Positions 25,704 through 37,919 of a DNA stretch of 64,000 nucleotides are shown here, piece by piece (the stretch's first letter is position 1; each line of letters begins with the position of its first letter). Source of the stretch: Alphaproteobacteria bacterium (lineage in GTDB: Bacteria > Pseudomonadota > Alphaproteobacteria > UBA2966). The notes below the pieces were generated by a model. It did not search any database. It had not been told where the DNA came from and worked only from the letters and a program-made list of their open reading frames with translations. A program made the position numbers and the translations under genes. The stretch is taken from NCBI GenBank assembly GCA_021296255.1, contig JAGWAU010000035.1, positions 92,881 to 156,880 on the forward strand, read 5' to 3'.

Positions 25704-28025
25704 ATGTCAGATACGTTCGATCTTTCCACCTTCGACGAGCCTCCCGCCCGGCGGCCGGACGCAGCGCGACACGTCGAGGCCAACGTAGCGGAGCCGCCCT
25801 ACATGGCGGCCCTCAATGACGCACAGCGCGAGGCCGTCGAGGCGACGGATGGTCCGGTTCTGGTCCTTGCCGGAGCCGGTACCGGCAAGACGCGTGCCCT
25901 GACAACTCGGCTCGCCCACATTCTCTATCTCGGACTCGCACGTCCTGGGGAAATCCTTGCCGTCACGTTCACCAACAAGGCCTCGCGCGAGATGAAGGGC
26001 CGAGTAGAGGCTCTGCTTCAGCGACCGGTCGAGAGCCTGTGGCTCGGCACATTCCACGCGATGGGCGCCAGGATCCTGCGCAGCCATGCGGAACTCGCGG
26101 GCCTTAAGGCGAACTTCACCATTCTCGATACCGATGACCAGATCCGCCTCGTGAAGCAGGTCATCGAGGCCGCCAATATCGACGAAAAGAGGTGGCCGGC
26201 CCGGAATCTCGCGGCAATCATCAGCCGTTGGAAGGATCGGGGGATCGGACCGCAGAAAGCCGGGTCCGACGATACCGGCGACTTCGCCTTCGGCAAGGGC
26301 GCGAGCCTGTACGCGGCCTACCAGGAACGGCTGAAATCACTGAACGCCGTCGACTTCGGTGATCTGTTGTTGCACTGCCTGACGATCTTCGGAAACCACG
26401 CCGATGTTCTGGCGGAGTATCAGCGGCGGTTCCGGTACATCCTGGTGGACGAATATCAGGACGCCAACGTGGCCCAGTACCTTTGGCTTCGGCTCCTGGC
26501 GCGCGCGCACCGCAACATCTGCTGCGTCGGCGATGACGACCAGTCGATCTACGGCTGGCGGGGTGCCGAAGTCGGCAACATACTGCGTTTCGAAAAGGAT
26601 TTCGAAGGGGCCCGTGTCGTGCGTCTGGAGCAGAACTACCGTTCCACGTCGCATATTCTCGCGGCGGCTGCGGGTCTGATCGCGAACAACGCTGGACGAC
26701 TCGGAAAGACGCTGTGGACGGAATCGTCCGAGGGCGAGCGCATCAAGATTCGCGGCGTGTGGGACGGCGGGGACGAGGCGCGTTTCGTCGGCGAGGAAAT
26801 CGAGGCGTTGCATTCTCGGGGATACAGCCTGAACGAGATGGCCATCCTGGTACGGGCTGTCTTTCAAATGCGCGAGTTCGAAGAACGATTCCTCACCCTC
26901 GGCCTGCCTTACCGCGTCATCGGCGGCCTGCGCTTCTATGAACGGCGCGAGATCCGCGATGCCGTGGCGTACTTCCGAACCATCGCCCAGCCGGATGACG
27001 ACCTGGCCTTCGAGAGGATTGCCAACGTTCCCCGGCGCGGGATCGGATCAGCAACGATGCAGGCTATGCACCAGCTCGCCCGCGCCCGCAATCTCAGCCT
27101 GACGCAGGCGTCCGCGGAACTCGTCGCGACGGACGAGCTTCGGCCGCGGGCCCGGCGCGCGTTATCGGACTTTCTGACGCGCCTCGATCACTGGCGGGTG
27201 GAGAAGACCCGGCTGCCCCACGCCGAGCTTGCCGAACTCATTCTGGACGATTCTGGCTACACCGCGATGTGGCAGAGCGACAAGTCGCCCGACGCTCCCG
27301 GGAAGCTGGAGAACTTGAAGGAACTGGTCGCGGCGATGGATCAGTTCGAGAATCTCGAAGGATTCCTCGAACACGTCAGCTTGGTCATGGAGAACGAGGA
27401 CTCCGGCGCGGAAGACAAGGTCAACCTCATGACCCTGCACGGTGCCAAGGGTCTCGAATTCGACACCGTGTTCCTGCCGGGATGGGAAGAAGGCGTCTTT
27501 CCCAACCAACGCTCCCTGGATGAAGGCGGCTCAACCGCCCTGGAGGAAGAACGCCGACTCGGACATGTCGGCCTGACGCGCGCCCGTCAACGGGTCCGCC
27601 TCAGCTTTGCCGCCAATAGGCGCATTTACAATCAATGGCAGAGCAGCATTCCCTGCCGCTTCATCGACGAATTGCCCAAGGACTCCATCGAATACGTCAG
27701 CGAACCAGGCCTTTATGAAGGCCAACGGACGACGGCTCTAAAGGAAGAGCACGTCAGCCCTTTCGGCGTTTCGGAGAGACCCTCGATGGGGCGCCGCCGA
27801 AGCCGGTACGATCGCACGGTCGCGTCGGGCGGACTGATCCTCGAGGGGCGAGCCGAAGTCGTCACCGCCGGAGAATCGGCGGGAGATTTTCACGTGGGTG
27901 ACCGGGTCTTTCACCAGAAATTCGGCTACGGCCAAGTGCTGTCCGTGGACGGAGAGCGCCTTCAAATCGATTTCGACAAAGCGGGAACCAAGAAGGTCGT
28001 CGACAGCTTTGTAGAGGCGATCTAA
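25704..28025 (+). CDS. uvrD: ATP-dependent DNA helicase UvrD/PcrA
   Basis: UvrD is a 3'-5' superfamily 1A helicase used in nucleotide-excision and mismatch repair and in clearing recombination intermediates. The 773-residue protein shows all motifs: Q-motif LNDAQREAVEA, Walker A GAGTGKT at 57-63, motif II VDEYQDAN, motif III VGDDDQSIYGWRGA, motif IV LEQNYRST, motif V TLHGAKGLEFDTVFL and motif VI GLTRARQRV. A C-terminal Tudor-like segment with GDRVFHQKFGYGQVL is present as in PcrA/UvrD. The ATG at 25704 was chosen; the open frame upstream overlaps the end of the ClC remnant and is not UvrD-like. The order uvrD-prmA-pepP is shared with other alphaproteobacteria. Confidence 0.97.
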   Translation: MSDTFDLSTFDEPPARRPDAARHVEANVAEPPYMAALNDAQREAVEATDGPVLVLAGAGTGKTRALTTRLAHILYLGLARPGEILAVTFTNKASREMKGRVEALLQRPVESLWLGTFHAMGARILRSHAELAGLKANFTILDTDDQIRLVKQVIEAANIDEKRWPARNLAAIISRWKDRGIGPQKAGSDDTGDFAFGKGASLYAAYQERLKSLNAVDFGDLLLHCLTIFGNHADVLAEYQRRFRYILVDEYQDANVAQYLWLRLLARAHRNICCVGDDDQSIYGWRGAEVGNILRFEKDFEGARVVRLEQNYRSTSHILAAAAGLIANNAGRLGKTLWTESSEGERIKIRGVWDGGDEARFVGEEIEALHSRGYSLNEMAILVRAVFQMREFEERFLTLGLPYRVIGGLRFYERREIRDAVAYFRTIAQPDDDLAFERIANVPRRGIGSATMQAMHQLARARNLSLTQASAELVATDELRPRARRALSDFLTRLDHWRVEKTRLPHAELAELILDDSGYTAMWQSDKSPDAPGKLENLKELVAAMDQFENLEGFLEHVSLVMENEDSGAEDKVNLMTLHGAKGLEFDTVFLPGWEEGVFPNQRSLDEGGSTALEEERRLGHVGLTRARQRVRLSFAANRRIYNQWQSSIPCRFIDELPKDSIEYVSEPGLYEGQRTTALKEEHVSPFGVSERPSMGRRRSRYDRTVASGGLILEGRAEVVTAGESAGDFHVGDRVFHQKFGYGQVLSVDGERLQIDFDKAGTKKVVDSFVEAI

Positions 28026-28078
28026 CGCCTCTGGAAAGGCGAGTCGCGCCCGATCTGGCGTCTCTACGCGGATACTGA

Positions 28079-29092
28079 ATGGCAAGTGGCGCAGACCTAT
28101 GGAACGTCTCGGCGACGGTTGCAAAAGGCGGCGTTGCCCCCGTCGAGGAGTCCCTGACCCGCGCGTTGAGCGGTGAGCCAAACATTCTCGAAGGGTCGGG
28201 CGACCGGATCTTGGCCGTCACGGTGAACGCGCTCGGCGATAGCGCGATGAACGAATCGCACCAATCGTGGCGCGTGGAAATCCTCTGCGCCATGGAACCC
28301 GACGTCGCCGCGCTTACCCGCTCTATCCGTGAACTCGGCGCAGCGGGCATCAGGATAAAACCCCGCGTGCAGCGCGTCCCCGACCAGGATTGGCTGATCT
28401 GGTCCCAGTCCTCAGGCAAGCCGGTCAACGCAGGCCGATTCTTCGTTTATGCCAGCCACTACGACGGCCCCAAGCCCGCTAGCGCCATCGAATTGATCGT
28501 GAATGCCGGACCCGCCTTCGGCACGGGAACGCACGAAAGCACGTATGGCTGCCTGATCGCTGTCGATGACTTGGCGAAACGCGACCGCATCAGACATCCA
28601 CTGGATTTGGGAGCCGGCACGGGCATCCTTTCCATAGCCATATGCCGGGCCTGGAACTGCCGGGTTATGGGGGTGGATATCGATCCGCGTGCCGTCGAGT
28701 TCGCGCGATCCACCGCCCGCCTCAACCACGTACACCGCCAAGTCGAGTTCGTGGTGGGGGACGGATGCCGCCACCGGAAAGTGTTCGAGGGCAAACCCTA
28801 TGACCTCATCGTCGCCAACATCCTCGCCGCGCCGCTGATCTGGATGGCCAAGGACATCGGACGGCACGTCTCTCCCGGCGGCCGAGTGGTTTTGTCTGGA
28901 ATACTGACGCACCAGGAACGCCGTGTCTTTGCCGCTTATCGACAGATCCGCATGTACCTGGAGAGGCGGATCAGGGTTGGCGGCTGGACCACCCTGATGC
29001 TCCGCCGTCCCCATCGTGAGGCGCGACACACGCGCGTACACGGACCCCGGCGCATTTCGCCGCCGGGGTTGTCGGAGGTCGGGCTATTCTAG
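28079..29092 (+). CDS. prmA: ribosomal protein L11 methyltransferase
   Basis: PrmA trimethylates ribosomal protein L11 using S-adenosylmethionine. The 337-residue protein has an N-terminal L11-recognition domain (about 60-125), the linker GPAFGTGTHEST at 144-155, the SAM-binding motif DLGAGTGIL at 176-184, and the active-site NILAAPL motif near 245. An unusual basic tail of about 40 residues after GGWTTLMLRR (RRPHREARHTRVHG and beyond) exceeds most homologues and includes a CCCCGGCG/CGCCGGGG palindrome, so the true C-terminus of the ancestral protein may have been shorter. It follows uvrD by about 50 bp. Confidence 0.95.
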   Translation: MASGADLWNVSATVAKGGVAPVEESLTRALSGEPNILEGSGDRILAVTVNALGDSAMNESHQSWRVEILCAMEPDVAALTRSIRELGAAGIRIKPRVQRVPDQDWLIWSQSSGKPVNAGRFFVYASHYDGPKPASAIELIVNAGPAFGTGTHESTYGCLIAVDDLAKRDRIRHPLDLGAGTGILSIAICRAWNCRVMGVDIDPRAVEFARSTARLNHVHRQVEFVVGDGCRHRKVFEGKPYDLIVANILAAPLIWMAKDIGRHVSPGGRVVLSGILTHQERRVFAAYRQIRMYLERRIRVGGWTTLMLRRPHREARHTRVHGPRRISPPGLSEVGLF

Positions 29093-29163
29093 GAAATTCG
29101 TGGAGCGGCGCCGTTCAGGAGTACGACGCGGTTCCTCCTCACATCAAGCGGGTATCCTGCCGC

Positions 29164-29334
29164 TCATTTTCGGCCGGTCAGAACGTCGGCCGGAAACAGC
29201 GGCTCGAGAGCGCAGGTGACAATCTCGCGGAGCCCTTCACGGATCACACGGGACAAGCTGGCGGGCCTTCGCCCGCCGTCACCTTCAATTCCAGGCCAGA
29301 ACGATCCTTCGGCAAAATCGGGCAACGTCGTCAT
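29164..29334 (-). CDS. 56-residue hypothetical protein
   Basis: An ATG at 29332-29334 opens a 56-codon frame starting MTTLPDFAEGSFWPGIEGDG and ending with VLTGRK and TGA. AAGGAAAGG lies 11 bases upstream. The predicted product is a short polar N-terminal part followed by an amphipathic helix (SLSRVIREGLREIVTCALEPL). I do not recognise the family. It lies downstream of the DUF1127 gene on the same strand with a strong hairpin between them. Support comes from the ribosome site and sensible composition only. Confidence 0.45.
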   Translation of the reverse strand: MTTLPDFAEGSFWPGIEGDGGRRPASLSRVIREGLREIVTCALEPLFPADVLTGRK

Positions 29335-29360
29335 GACGAATACTACCTTTCCTTAAAGTT

Positions 29361-29384
29361 CAGCCGGTCCGCGGGGACCGGCTG
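29361..29384 (-). terminator. 10-bp perfect hairpin after the DUF1127 gene
   Basis: CAGCCGGTCC (29361-29370) and GGACCGGCTG (29375-29384) form a perfect 10-bp stem with a four-base loop. On the minus strand it is followed by AACTTTAAGG, a weak T-tract. It lies about 120 bases after the DUF1127 stop and ahead of the 56-residue ORF, so it may terminate or process that transcript. Confidence 0.5.
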
Positions 29385-29502
29385 ACGCGTCGTGATACTA
29401 AGCACTGGAGAGATTTCTGCATGCGCTAATTTCGTGACTCAGCGTTGCAAGAACCGCATGCCGTCCGTCAACGGTTCCTCGGCAGCAAGCTCGCAGACCA
29501 CC

Positions 29503-29748
29503 TCAAGCGGCATCCCTGGTCGAAGTGTTCGTGTTCGCGGGTGTCTTGCGGAAGTCTCCGTTCGTAGCCGACCAGACGTCCGCCCGGGTCAGACCGATAT
29601 CCTGGAGAAGCCGGTCGTCCAGCGCCATCAGGCACGTATAAGTCTCACGCCGCGACCTCCATCTGGAGAATAATCGGCCCCCCCTGAGAATCACGGTGGC
29701 GACCCATTCCGGGACCAGCTTGAGCGCGTTGAGTGCATACGTAGTCAC
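29503..29748 (-). CDS. DUF1127 domain small basic protein
   Basis: This 81-residue protein carries the DUF1127 (YjiS-like) motif: an Arg-rich stretch RWRSRRETYTCLMALDDRLLQDIGLTRADV at about 29-58, where family members read R..R..L..LDDR.L.DIG..R.D. The GTG at 29746-29748 has AGGAG eight bases upstream; the much longer open frame ahead of it is not coding. In Agrobacterium, small DUF1127 proteins have been linked to RNA turnover and phosphate uptake. The C-terminal 20 residues are polar, Thr- and Asn-rich and probably disordered. The roughly 280 bp between this gene and pepP hold both divergent promoters and no further gene. Confidence 0.85.
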   Translation of the reverse strand: MTTYALNALKLVPEWVATVILRGGRLFSRWRSRRETYTCLMALDDRLLQDIGLTRADVWSATNGDFRKTPANTNTSTRDAA

Positions 29749-29988
29749 AAGGAAACTCCTGACATCGAATTTCGGACGCGGGGCCGGCCAACAACTCGCC
29801 GCCGTCGCTTCATCCTTCGACGCCAACGTGGTTGCGGCCACACCGGTTTTCAAGAAGAACTCGCCGGAGTACCCACCTGCTCCACGCGACCCAGAAATGC
29901 ACCCATTGCATGGCATGGAGAGTCGGCTCCGGCGGATCGGATCGCTCCGCCTGTCGCGCATGAATTTGCCGGGTCGGCAACCAAACTT

Positions 29989-30011
29989 ACATAATGGGAA
30001 ACCCGTTATGT
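29989..30011. promoter_or_regulatory. 23-bp palindrome upstream of pepP
   Basis: ACATAATGGG (29989-29998) and CCCGTTATGT (30002-30011) are inverted copies with one mismatch and a 3-base centre. The site ends 19 bases before the pepP start codon, where a repressor or an mRNA hairpin would block expression. No known regulator is assigned. Confidence 0.45.
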
Positions 30012-30030
30012 CCGGAGCTGAAGAGATCTC

Positions 30031-31824
30031 ATGAATTCGTCGGCCGAAGCAGGGCAAAGCATCGCGGCGGCGCGCCTGAAGGCCGTGCGTGCCGAACTGA
30101 ACCGCCGGCAACTCGATGGATTCCTGGTCCCCCGGTCGGACGAGCACAACGGGGAGTACATGGCGCCCTATGCGGAACGTTTGTCGTGGCTCACCGGATT
30201 CGATGGCTCCGCAGGCATCGCCATCGTGCTCCAAAAGGCAGCGGCCATCTTCGTCGACGGGCGATACACGCTGCAGGCTGCCGACCAGGTCGACACGTCA
30301 TGCTACGAGATCAGGCACGTCACTGAAGAACCTGCCGGCGATTGGCTCCGAGACAACCTGTCGGAAGGCATGCGTCTCGGTTTCGACCCACGACTCCATA
30401 CGGACAGGTCACTCGATCGCATCAAGAAGGTGTGCCGGAACGCCAAGACTACCCTGAAAATCGCCGATCCCAACCCGATCGATTCGGTGTGGGGGGACCA
30501 GCCGGAACCGCCCTCCGGCTTGCTCGCAGTTCATGACATCGCGTTTGCCGGCGAGGAGAGCGCGGATAAGCGCACCCGCCTCGCCGCCGGTCTCGGCTCG
30601 GAAGGCCTGTCGGCAGCGATACTGACGGCACCGGACTCGATCGCCTGGCTCCTCAACGTCCGTGGTTCGGACGTGCCCAACACGCCCATCTCATTGAGCT
30701 ATGCGATTCTGCGCGCCGATGCCGGCGTCGACCTGTTCATCGATCCCCGTAAGATCGACGACACCTTGCGAGCGCACCTCGGCGGCGGGGTGACCGCGCG
30801 GACCGTCGATGAACTCCCGGAGGCACTTGGAGATTTCAGCGGCCAAAAGGTCCTGGCCGACCCCGACGGTGCGTCCGCTTGGGTATTTCAGCTTCTGGAG
30901 GACGCCGGTGCCGACGTCGTTCGAGCCTCAGATCCCTGCCAGCTTCCCAAAGCCTGCAAGAATGCCGTGGAACTGGACGGCGCTCGCGCCGCCCATCGAC
31001 GGGACGGCGCTTCGCTCACGCGTTTCCTGCGCTGGTTCGCTCGGCACGCGCCGGATGGCGGGATCGACGAATTGACGGCCGCCTCAAAGCTTCGTTCGTT
31101 GAGAGAGAGCAACGAGCATTTCAAGGGACTGTCGTTCGACACGATTTCGGGTGCCGGACCGAACGGGGCCGTGGTGCATTACCGGGTAACCGAGAAAACC
31201 AACCGCGAGATCGGGTCGGGAAGCCTCTATCTCGTGGACTCCGGCGCCCAATATCTCGATGGGACAACCGATGTCACCCGCACCGTCGCCGTCGGACGGC
31301 CCACCGATGAAATGCGCGATCGTTTCACGCGCGTGCTCAGAGGTCATATCGCAGTGGCAAGTTTGCGCTTCCCGGAGGGCACCACCGGCTCGCAGATCGA
31401 CATCCTTGCCCGCAAACCATTGTGGCAGGAGGGCCTCGACTACGATAACGGGACCGTTCAAGGTGTCGGCAGCTATAGGGAGCGGATCTCGAAGATCGCG
31501 GATACGGTCGCGCTGAAACCCGGCATGATCGTCTCGAACGAACCCGGCTACTACAAATCGGGCGAATACGGTATCCGCGTGGAGAATCTGGTCGCCGTGA
31601 TCGAATGCGGGCGACCCATGGGCGGCGAGAAGGCGATGCTGGGTTTCGAGACCCTGACGCGGGCACCCATCGATAGAAATCTCGTGGACACCTCGCTGCT
31701 GGATGCGGCTGAGCTGGACTGGCTCAATTCCTACCATCGGTCGGTAATCGAGGACCTCGACGATCTGATCGACTCCGAGACCGCCGATTGGCTTCGAGAG
31801 GCAGCAGCGCCCATCGGATATTGA
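30031..31824 (+). CDS. pepP: aminopeptidase P (M24B) homologue lacking active-site histidines
   Basis: The 597-residue protein has the full three-domain layout of long aminopeptidase P, which removes N-terminal residues before proline using two metal ions. Conserved positions present are His383 (GAVVHY), metal ligands Asp403 and Asp414 (LVDSGAQYLDGTTDVTRT), Glu504 (SNEPGYY) and Glu518 (GIRVENL). Where relatives read DHGTGHGVGSYLSVHEGPQ, this protein reads DNGTVQGVGSYRE. Two histidines are replaced by Asn473 and Gln477, and about six residues containing a third are missing in frame. In E. coli PepP numbering these are His350, His354 (a metal ligand) and His361. Activity is therefore doubtful. 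It follows uvrD-prmA as in relatives. Confidence 0.93.
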   Translation: MNSSAEAGQSIAAARLKAVRAELNRRQLDGFLVPRSDEHNGEYMAPYAERLSWLTGFDGSAGIAIVLQKAAAIFVDGRYTLQAADQVDTSCYEIRHVTEEPAGDWLRDNLSEGMRLGFDPRLHTDRSLDRIKKVCRNAKTTLKIADPNPIDSVWGDQPEPPSGLLAVHDIAFAGEESADKRTRLAAGLGSEGLSAAILTAPDSIAWLLNVRGSDVPNTPISLSYAILRADAGVDLFIDPRKIDDTLRAHLGGGVTARTVDELPEALGDFSGQKVLADPDGASAWVFQLLEDAGADVVRASDPCQLPKACKNAVELDGARAAHRRDGASLTRFLRWFARHAPDGGIDELTAASKLRSLRESNEHFKGLSFDTISGAGPNGAVVHYRVTEKTNREIGSGSLYLVDSGAQYLDGTTDVTRTVAVGRPTDEMRDRFTRVLRGHIAVASLRFPEGTTGSQIDILARKPLWQEGLDYDNGTVQGVGSYRERISKIADTVALKPGMIVSNEPGYYKSGEYGIRVENLVAVIECGRPMGGEKAMLGFETLTRAPIDRNLVDTSLLDAAELDWLNSYHRSVIEDLDDLIDSETADWLREAAAPIGY

Positions 31825-31891
31825 GCCGGCAGTCGTCCTTCATGGCGGGGCATCGGCAGCCCTGTCCGGCCGAATCGTCACGCGCGGTCGC

Positions 31892-35679
<3,788 letters not shown>

Positions 35680-35690
35680 CGCGCGGCGCG

Positions 35691-36524
35691 CTAGAACAAC
35701 GATCTCCACACGCGGCTGATCCAGGACCCTTCGATTTCCCGCGGCTGCAAATCGCGCCCGGTCAGCAACGCGTATGAATCCTGGTACCAAACACTTCCGG
35801 GGTAATTGTGTCCGAGAACGGCTACCGCGGTCCGGGCTTCGTCCGCCACACCAAGCGCCAAGTACGCTTCGGCGAGACGGTGCAGCGCCTCTGGCGTATG
35901 CGTGGTCGTCTGATATTCCTCGATGACGATACGGAACCTGTTGATGGCGGAGATGTAATTCCCTTCGGCAAGATAGAATCGACCGATCTCCATCTCCTTG
36001 CCCGCCAGATGATCCCGCGCAAGCACGATCTTCAATCGAGCATCACGCGCGTATTCGCTGTCGGGATATCTGCGAACCAGTTCGTTCAGTGCCGCGAGCG
36101 CCTGCTCGGTCACGCGTTGATCCCGCCCAACGTCGGTTATCTGTTCGTAATAGCTGACCGCGATGAGATAGAAGGCGTAGGGTGCATCCACGTTGTTGGG
36201 ATGCAATTGAATGAAGCGGTCAGCGGAGATTATGGCCTCGTCGTACCGATTGGTTTGGTAATTGGAGAAAGCAGCCATGAGTTGGGCCTTGGTCGCCCAG
36301 ACAGAGTACGGATGCTGACGCTCCACTTCGTCAAATTCCTGAGCCGCCCGGGTGTAACTACCTTCCAGAAACGAATCCATGGCGCTGTTATAGAGCTCCT
36401 CGACCGGGCGCTCGGTGTACTCGCGTCCGGCATCGGAAGAACAGCCGGGCAGCGACAGCACCAGAACGATCGCCAGCACCGACAAGGCACATATGTTGAT
36501 CATGTATGGCCGCTGCAGCTTCAT
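35691..36524 (-). CDS. bamD: outer membrane assembly lipoprotein BamD
   Basis: BamD (ComL) is the essential lipoprotein of the BAM complex that inserts beta-barrel proteins into the outer membrane. With the ATG at 36522-36524 the protein is 277 residues. It has a signal peptide with lipobox LPGC (Cys28) and five TPR-like repeats (EELYNSAMDSFLEGSYTRAAQEF, YDEAIISADRFIQLHPNN, ALAALNELVRRYPDSEYARDA and others). Two other ATGs, 11 codons upstream and 7 downstream, are possible starts and none has a clear ribosome site. It sits between lpxC and recN, consistent with an envelope-assembly role. Confidence 0.94.
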   Translation of the reverse strand: MKLQRPYMINICALSVLAIVLVLSLPGCSSDAGREYTERPVEELYNSAMDSFLEGSYTRAAQEFDEVERQHPYSVWATKAQLMAAFSNYQTNRYDEAIISADRFIQLHPNNVDAPYAFYLIAVSYYEQITDVGRDQRVTEQALAALNELVRRYPDSEYARDARLKIVLARDHLAGKEMEIGRFYLAEGNYISAINRFRIVIEEYQTTTHTPEALHRLAEAYLALGVADEARTAVAVLGHNYPGSVWYQDSYALLTGRDLQPREIEGSWISRVWRSLF

Positions 36525-36600
36525 CGACACGCGTACATCACTACGGGCGACAGTCATTCCGAACTGGGCAAAGGGCTTGGTTGAACACTCGGGTGTTTTG

Positions 36601-36631
36601 CGGCTCCCCGAGCCGGCACCGGCCGGAGCCG
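36601..36631 (-). terminator. hairpin between lpxC and bamD
   Basis: CGGCTCC (36601-36607) and GGAGCCG (36625-36631), with a second GC-rich inverted repeat between them, lie just downstream of the lpxC stop on the minus strand and are followed by CAAAACACC. This could terminate part of the lpxC transcription, leaving bamD with its own promoter in the 90 bp beyond. Confidence 0.4.
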
Positions 36632-36718
36632 AGAATTATAACAATGAGGTCAAATGGCGCGAAGCGCCCACTTGCGCATACAGGCGCTTCGCCGACGTTC
36701 AAGCCGGGAACGAAGGGG

Positions 36719-37693
36719 TTACGCGATAGCGGCCACCGGAGCGGGGTCGACCTCCGTCCAGCCCTGCGCCGAAATGCCGTCGTCGCCACGGGACGCCTCT
36801 ATCATCTCCCACGCTTCCCCGTCAGCGAACAAGGTTCGCAGCAGGGCATTGTTCAATCCGTGACCGGCACGAACGCCCTGGTAGGAGCCGACAATTGGAG
36901 CGCCTGCCAAATAGAGATCTCCGACCGCGTCGAGGGCCTTGTGGCGAACAAACTCGTCCTCGTACCTCAGCCCGCCCTTGTTGATGACCCCTTTTTCGCC
37001 TACCACAACGGCATTCCTCAGAGAGCCGCCCCGGGCGAGGCCACGGTTTCGCATCTCTTCGATGTCCGTCTGGAAACCGAATGTCCGGGCGCGGCAGAGT
37101 TCATCCTTGAACGTCAGGCCGTTGATTTCAAACCGGTGCGTCTGCCGGGCGACATGGGGATTGTCGAAATCGATCTCGAGACTCACCGACAACCCCTCGC
37201 CCGGGGCCAGCCGCACATGGCGCTCGCCGTCCTCGACCGAGACTTCCTTGACAATCCGAACGGACCGCCTGGCGGCGTCCTGGGCAACAAGGCCGGCGCA
37301 CTCGATCAAGAAAACAAAAGGAGCGGCGCTCCCATCCATGATCGGCACTTCCGGACCGTCAAGTTCGACGACGACGTTGTCAACTTCACAACCCGCGAGG
37401 GCTGCCATGAGATGTTCGACGGTCGCTACCCGCGTCCCCTGGTCATTCGAAATGTTGCTACACAGCGTGGTGTCGCAGACACGGTCCCACAACGCGGGGA
37501 TTCGACCCGCATCCCCCGGGACGTCGGTGCGCTGAAACACGATCCCGGTCCCTGGCAACGCCGGACACAAGGTCATGGCCACCCGCTTACCGGAATGAAG
37601 CCCGACCCCAGTGCAGCTGATTCGGTGCTTCAGCGTGTGTTGACACGTTTCGCCAGCGACTGCCGGTCCCATGGAATCCAAGCCGAACCTCAT
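36719..37693 (-). CDS. lpxC: UDP-3-O-acyl-N-acetylglucosamine deacetylase
   Basis: LpxC catalyses the committed step of lipid A synthesis, removing the acetyl group from UDP-3-O-acyl-GlcNAc with a zinc ion. The 324-residue protein shows the zinc-binding His94 in VEHLMAALAG, the HKALDAVGD motif (His251, Asp255), the IMDGSAAPF segment near 118-126 and the GHGLNN catalytic block. It follows ftsZ, as in most proteobacterial dcw clusters, coupling envelope synthesis to division genes. An alternative ATG seven codons in is possible. Presence of lpxC indicates a lipid A-containing outer membrane. Confidence 0.97.
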   Translation of the reverse strand: MRFGLDSMGPAVAGETCQHTLKHRISCTGVGLHSGKRVAMTLCPALPGTGIVFQRTDVPGDAGRIPALWDRVCDTTLCSNISNDQGTRVATVEHLMAALAGCEVDNVVVELDGPEVPIMDGSAAPFVFLIECAGLVAQDAARRSVRIVKEVSVEDGERHVRLAPGEGLSVSLEIDFDNPHVARQTHRFEINGLTFKDELCRARTFGFQTDIEEMRNRGLARGGSLRNAVVVGEKGVINKGGLRYEDEFVRHKALDAVGDLYLAGAPIVGSYQGVRAGHGLNNALLRTLFADGEAWEMIEASRGDDGISAQGWTEVDPAPVAAIA

Positions 37694-37860
37694 TTCCCAC
37701 CAAACTCATTTCGCGCCCCGATGCCGTGACGGCCTGACTCCACCCGCATGGCAAACAAACGGAGCGGCCAAACGACGACCACGAACTCCTTGGCAGGTTT
37801 GTAGCAATTCTCAGAGAATCCCGACAAATCACTCTTTATTTCACAGTGTTACACGGTCTT

Positions 37861-37888
37861 GCCACGCCTGCTTCGACGCAAGCGTGGC
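37861..37888 (-). terminator. strong hairpin downstream of ftsZ
   Basis: GCCACGCCTGC (37861-37871) and GCAAGCGTGGC (37878-37888) pair over 11 positions, one a G-U wobble in the transcript, with a six-base loop. It lies 31 bases after the ftsZ stop codon. No T-tract follows, so it may act as a 3' stabiliser or a Rho-assisted stop. The remaining 170 bp to lpxC are free of genes and could hold an lpxC promoter. Confidence 0.5.
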
Positions 37889-37919
37889 GAAAACCTAGGT
37901 CGCAAAACCTGCTGCGGTG

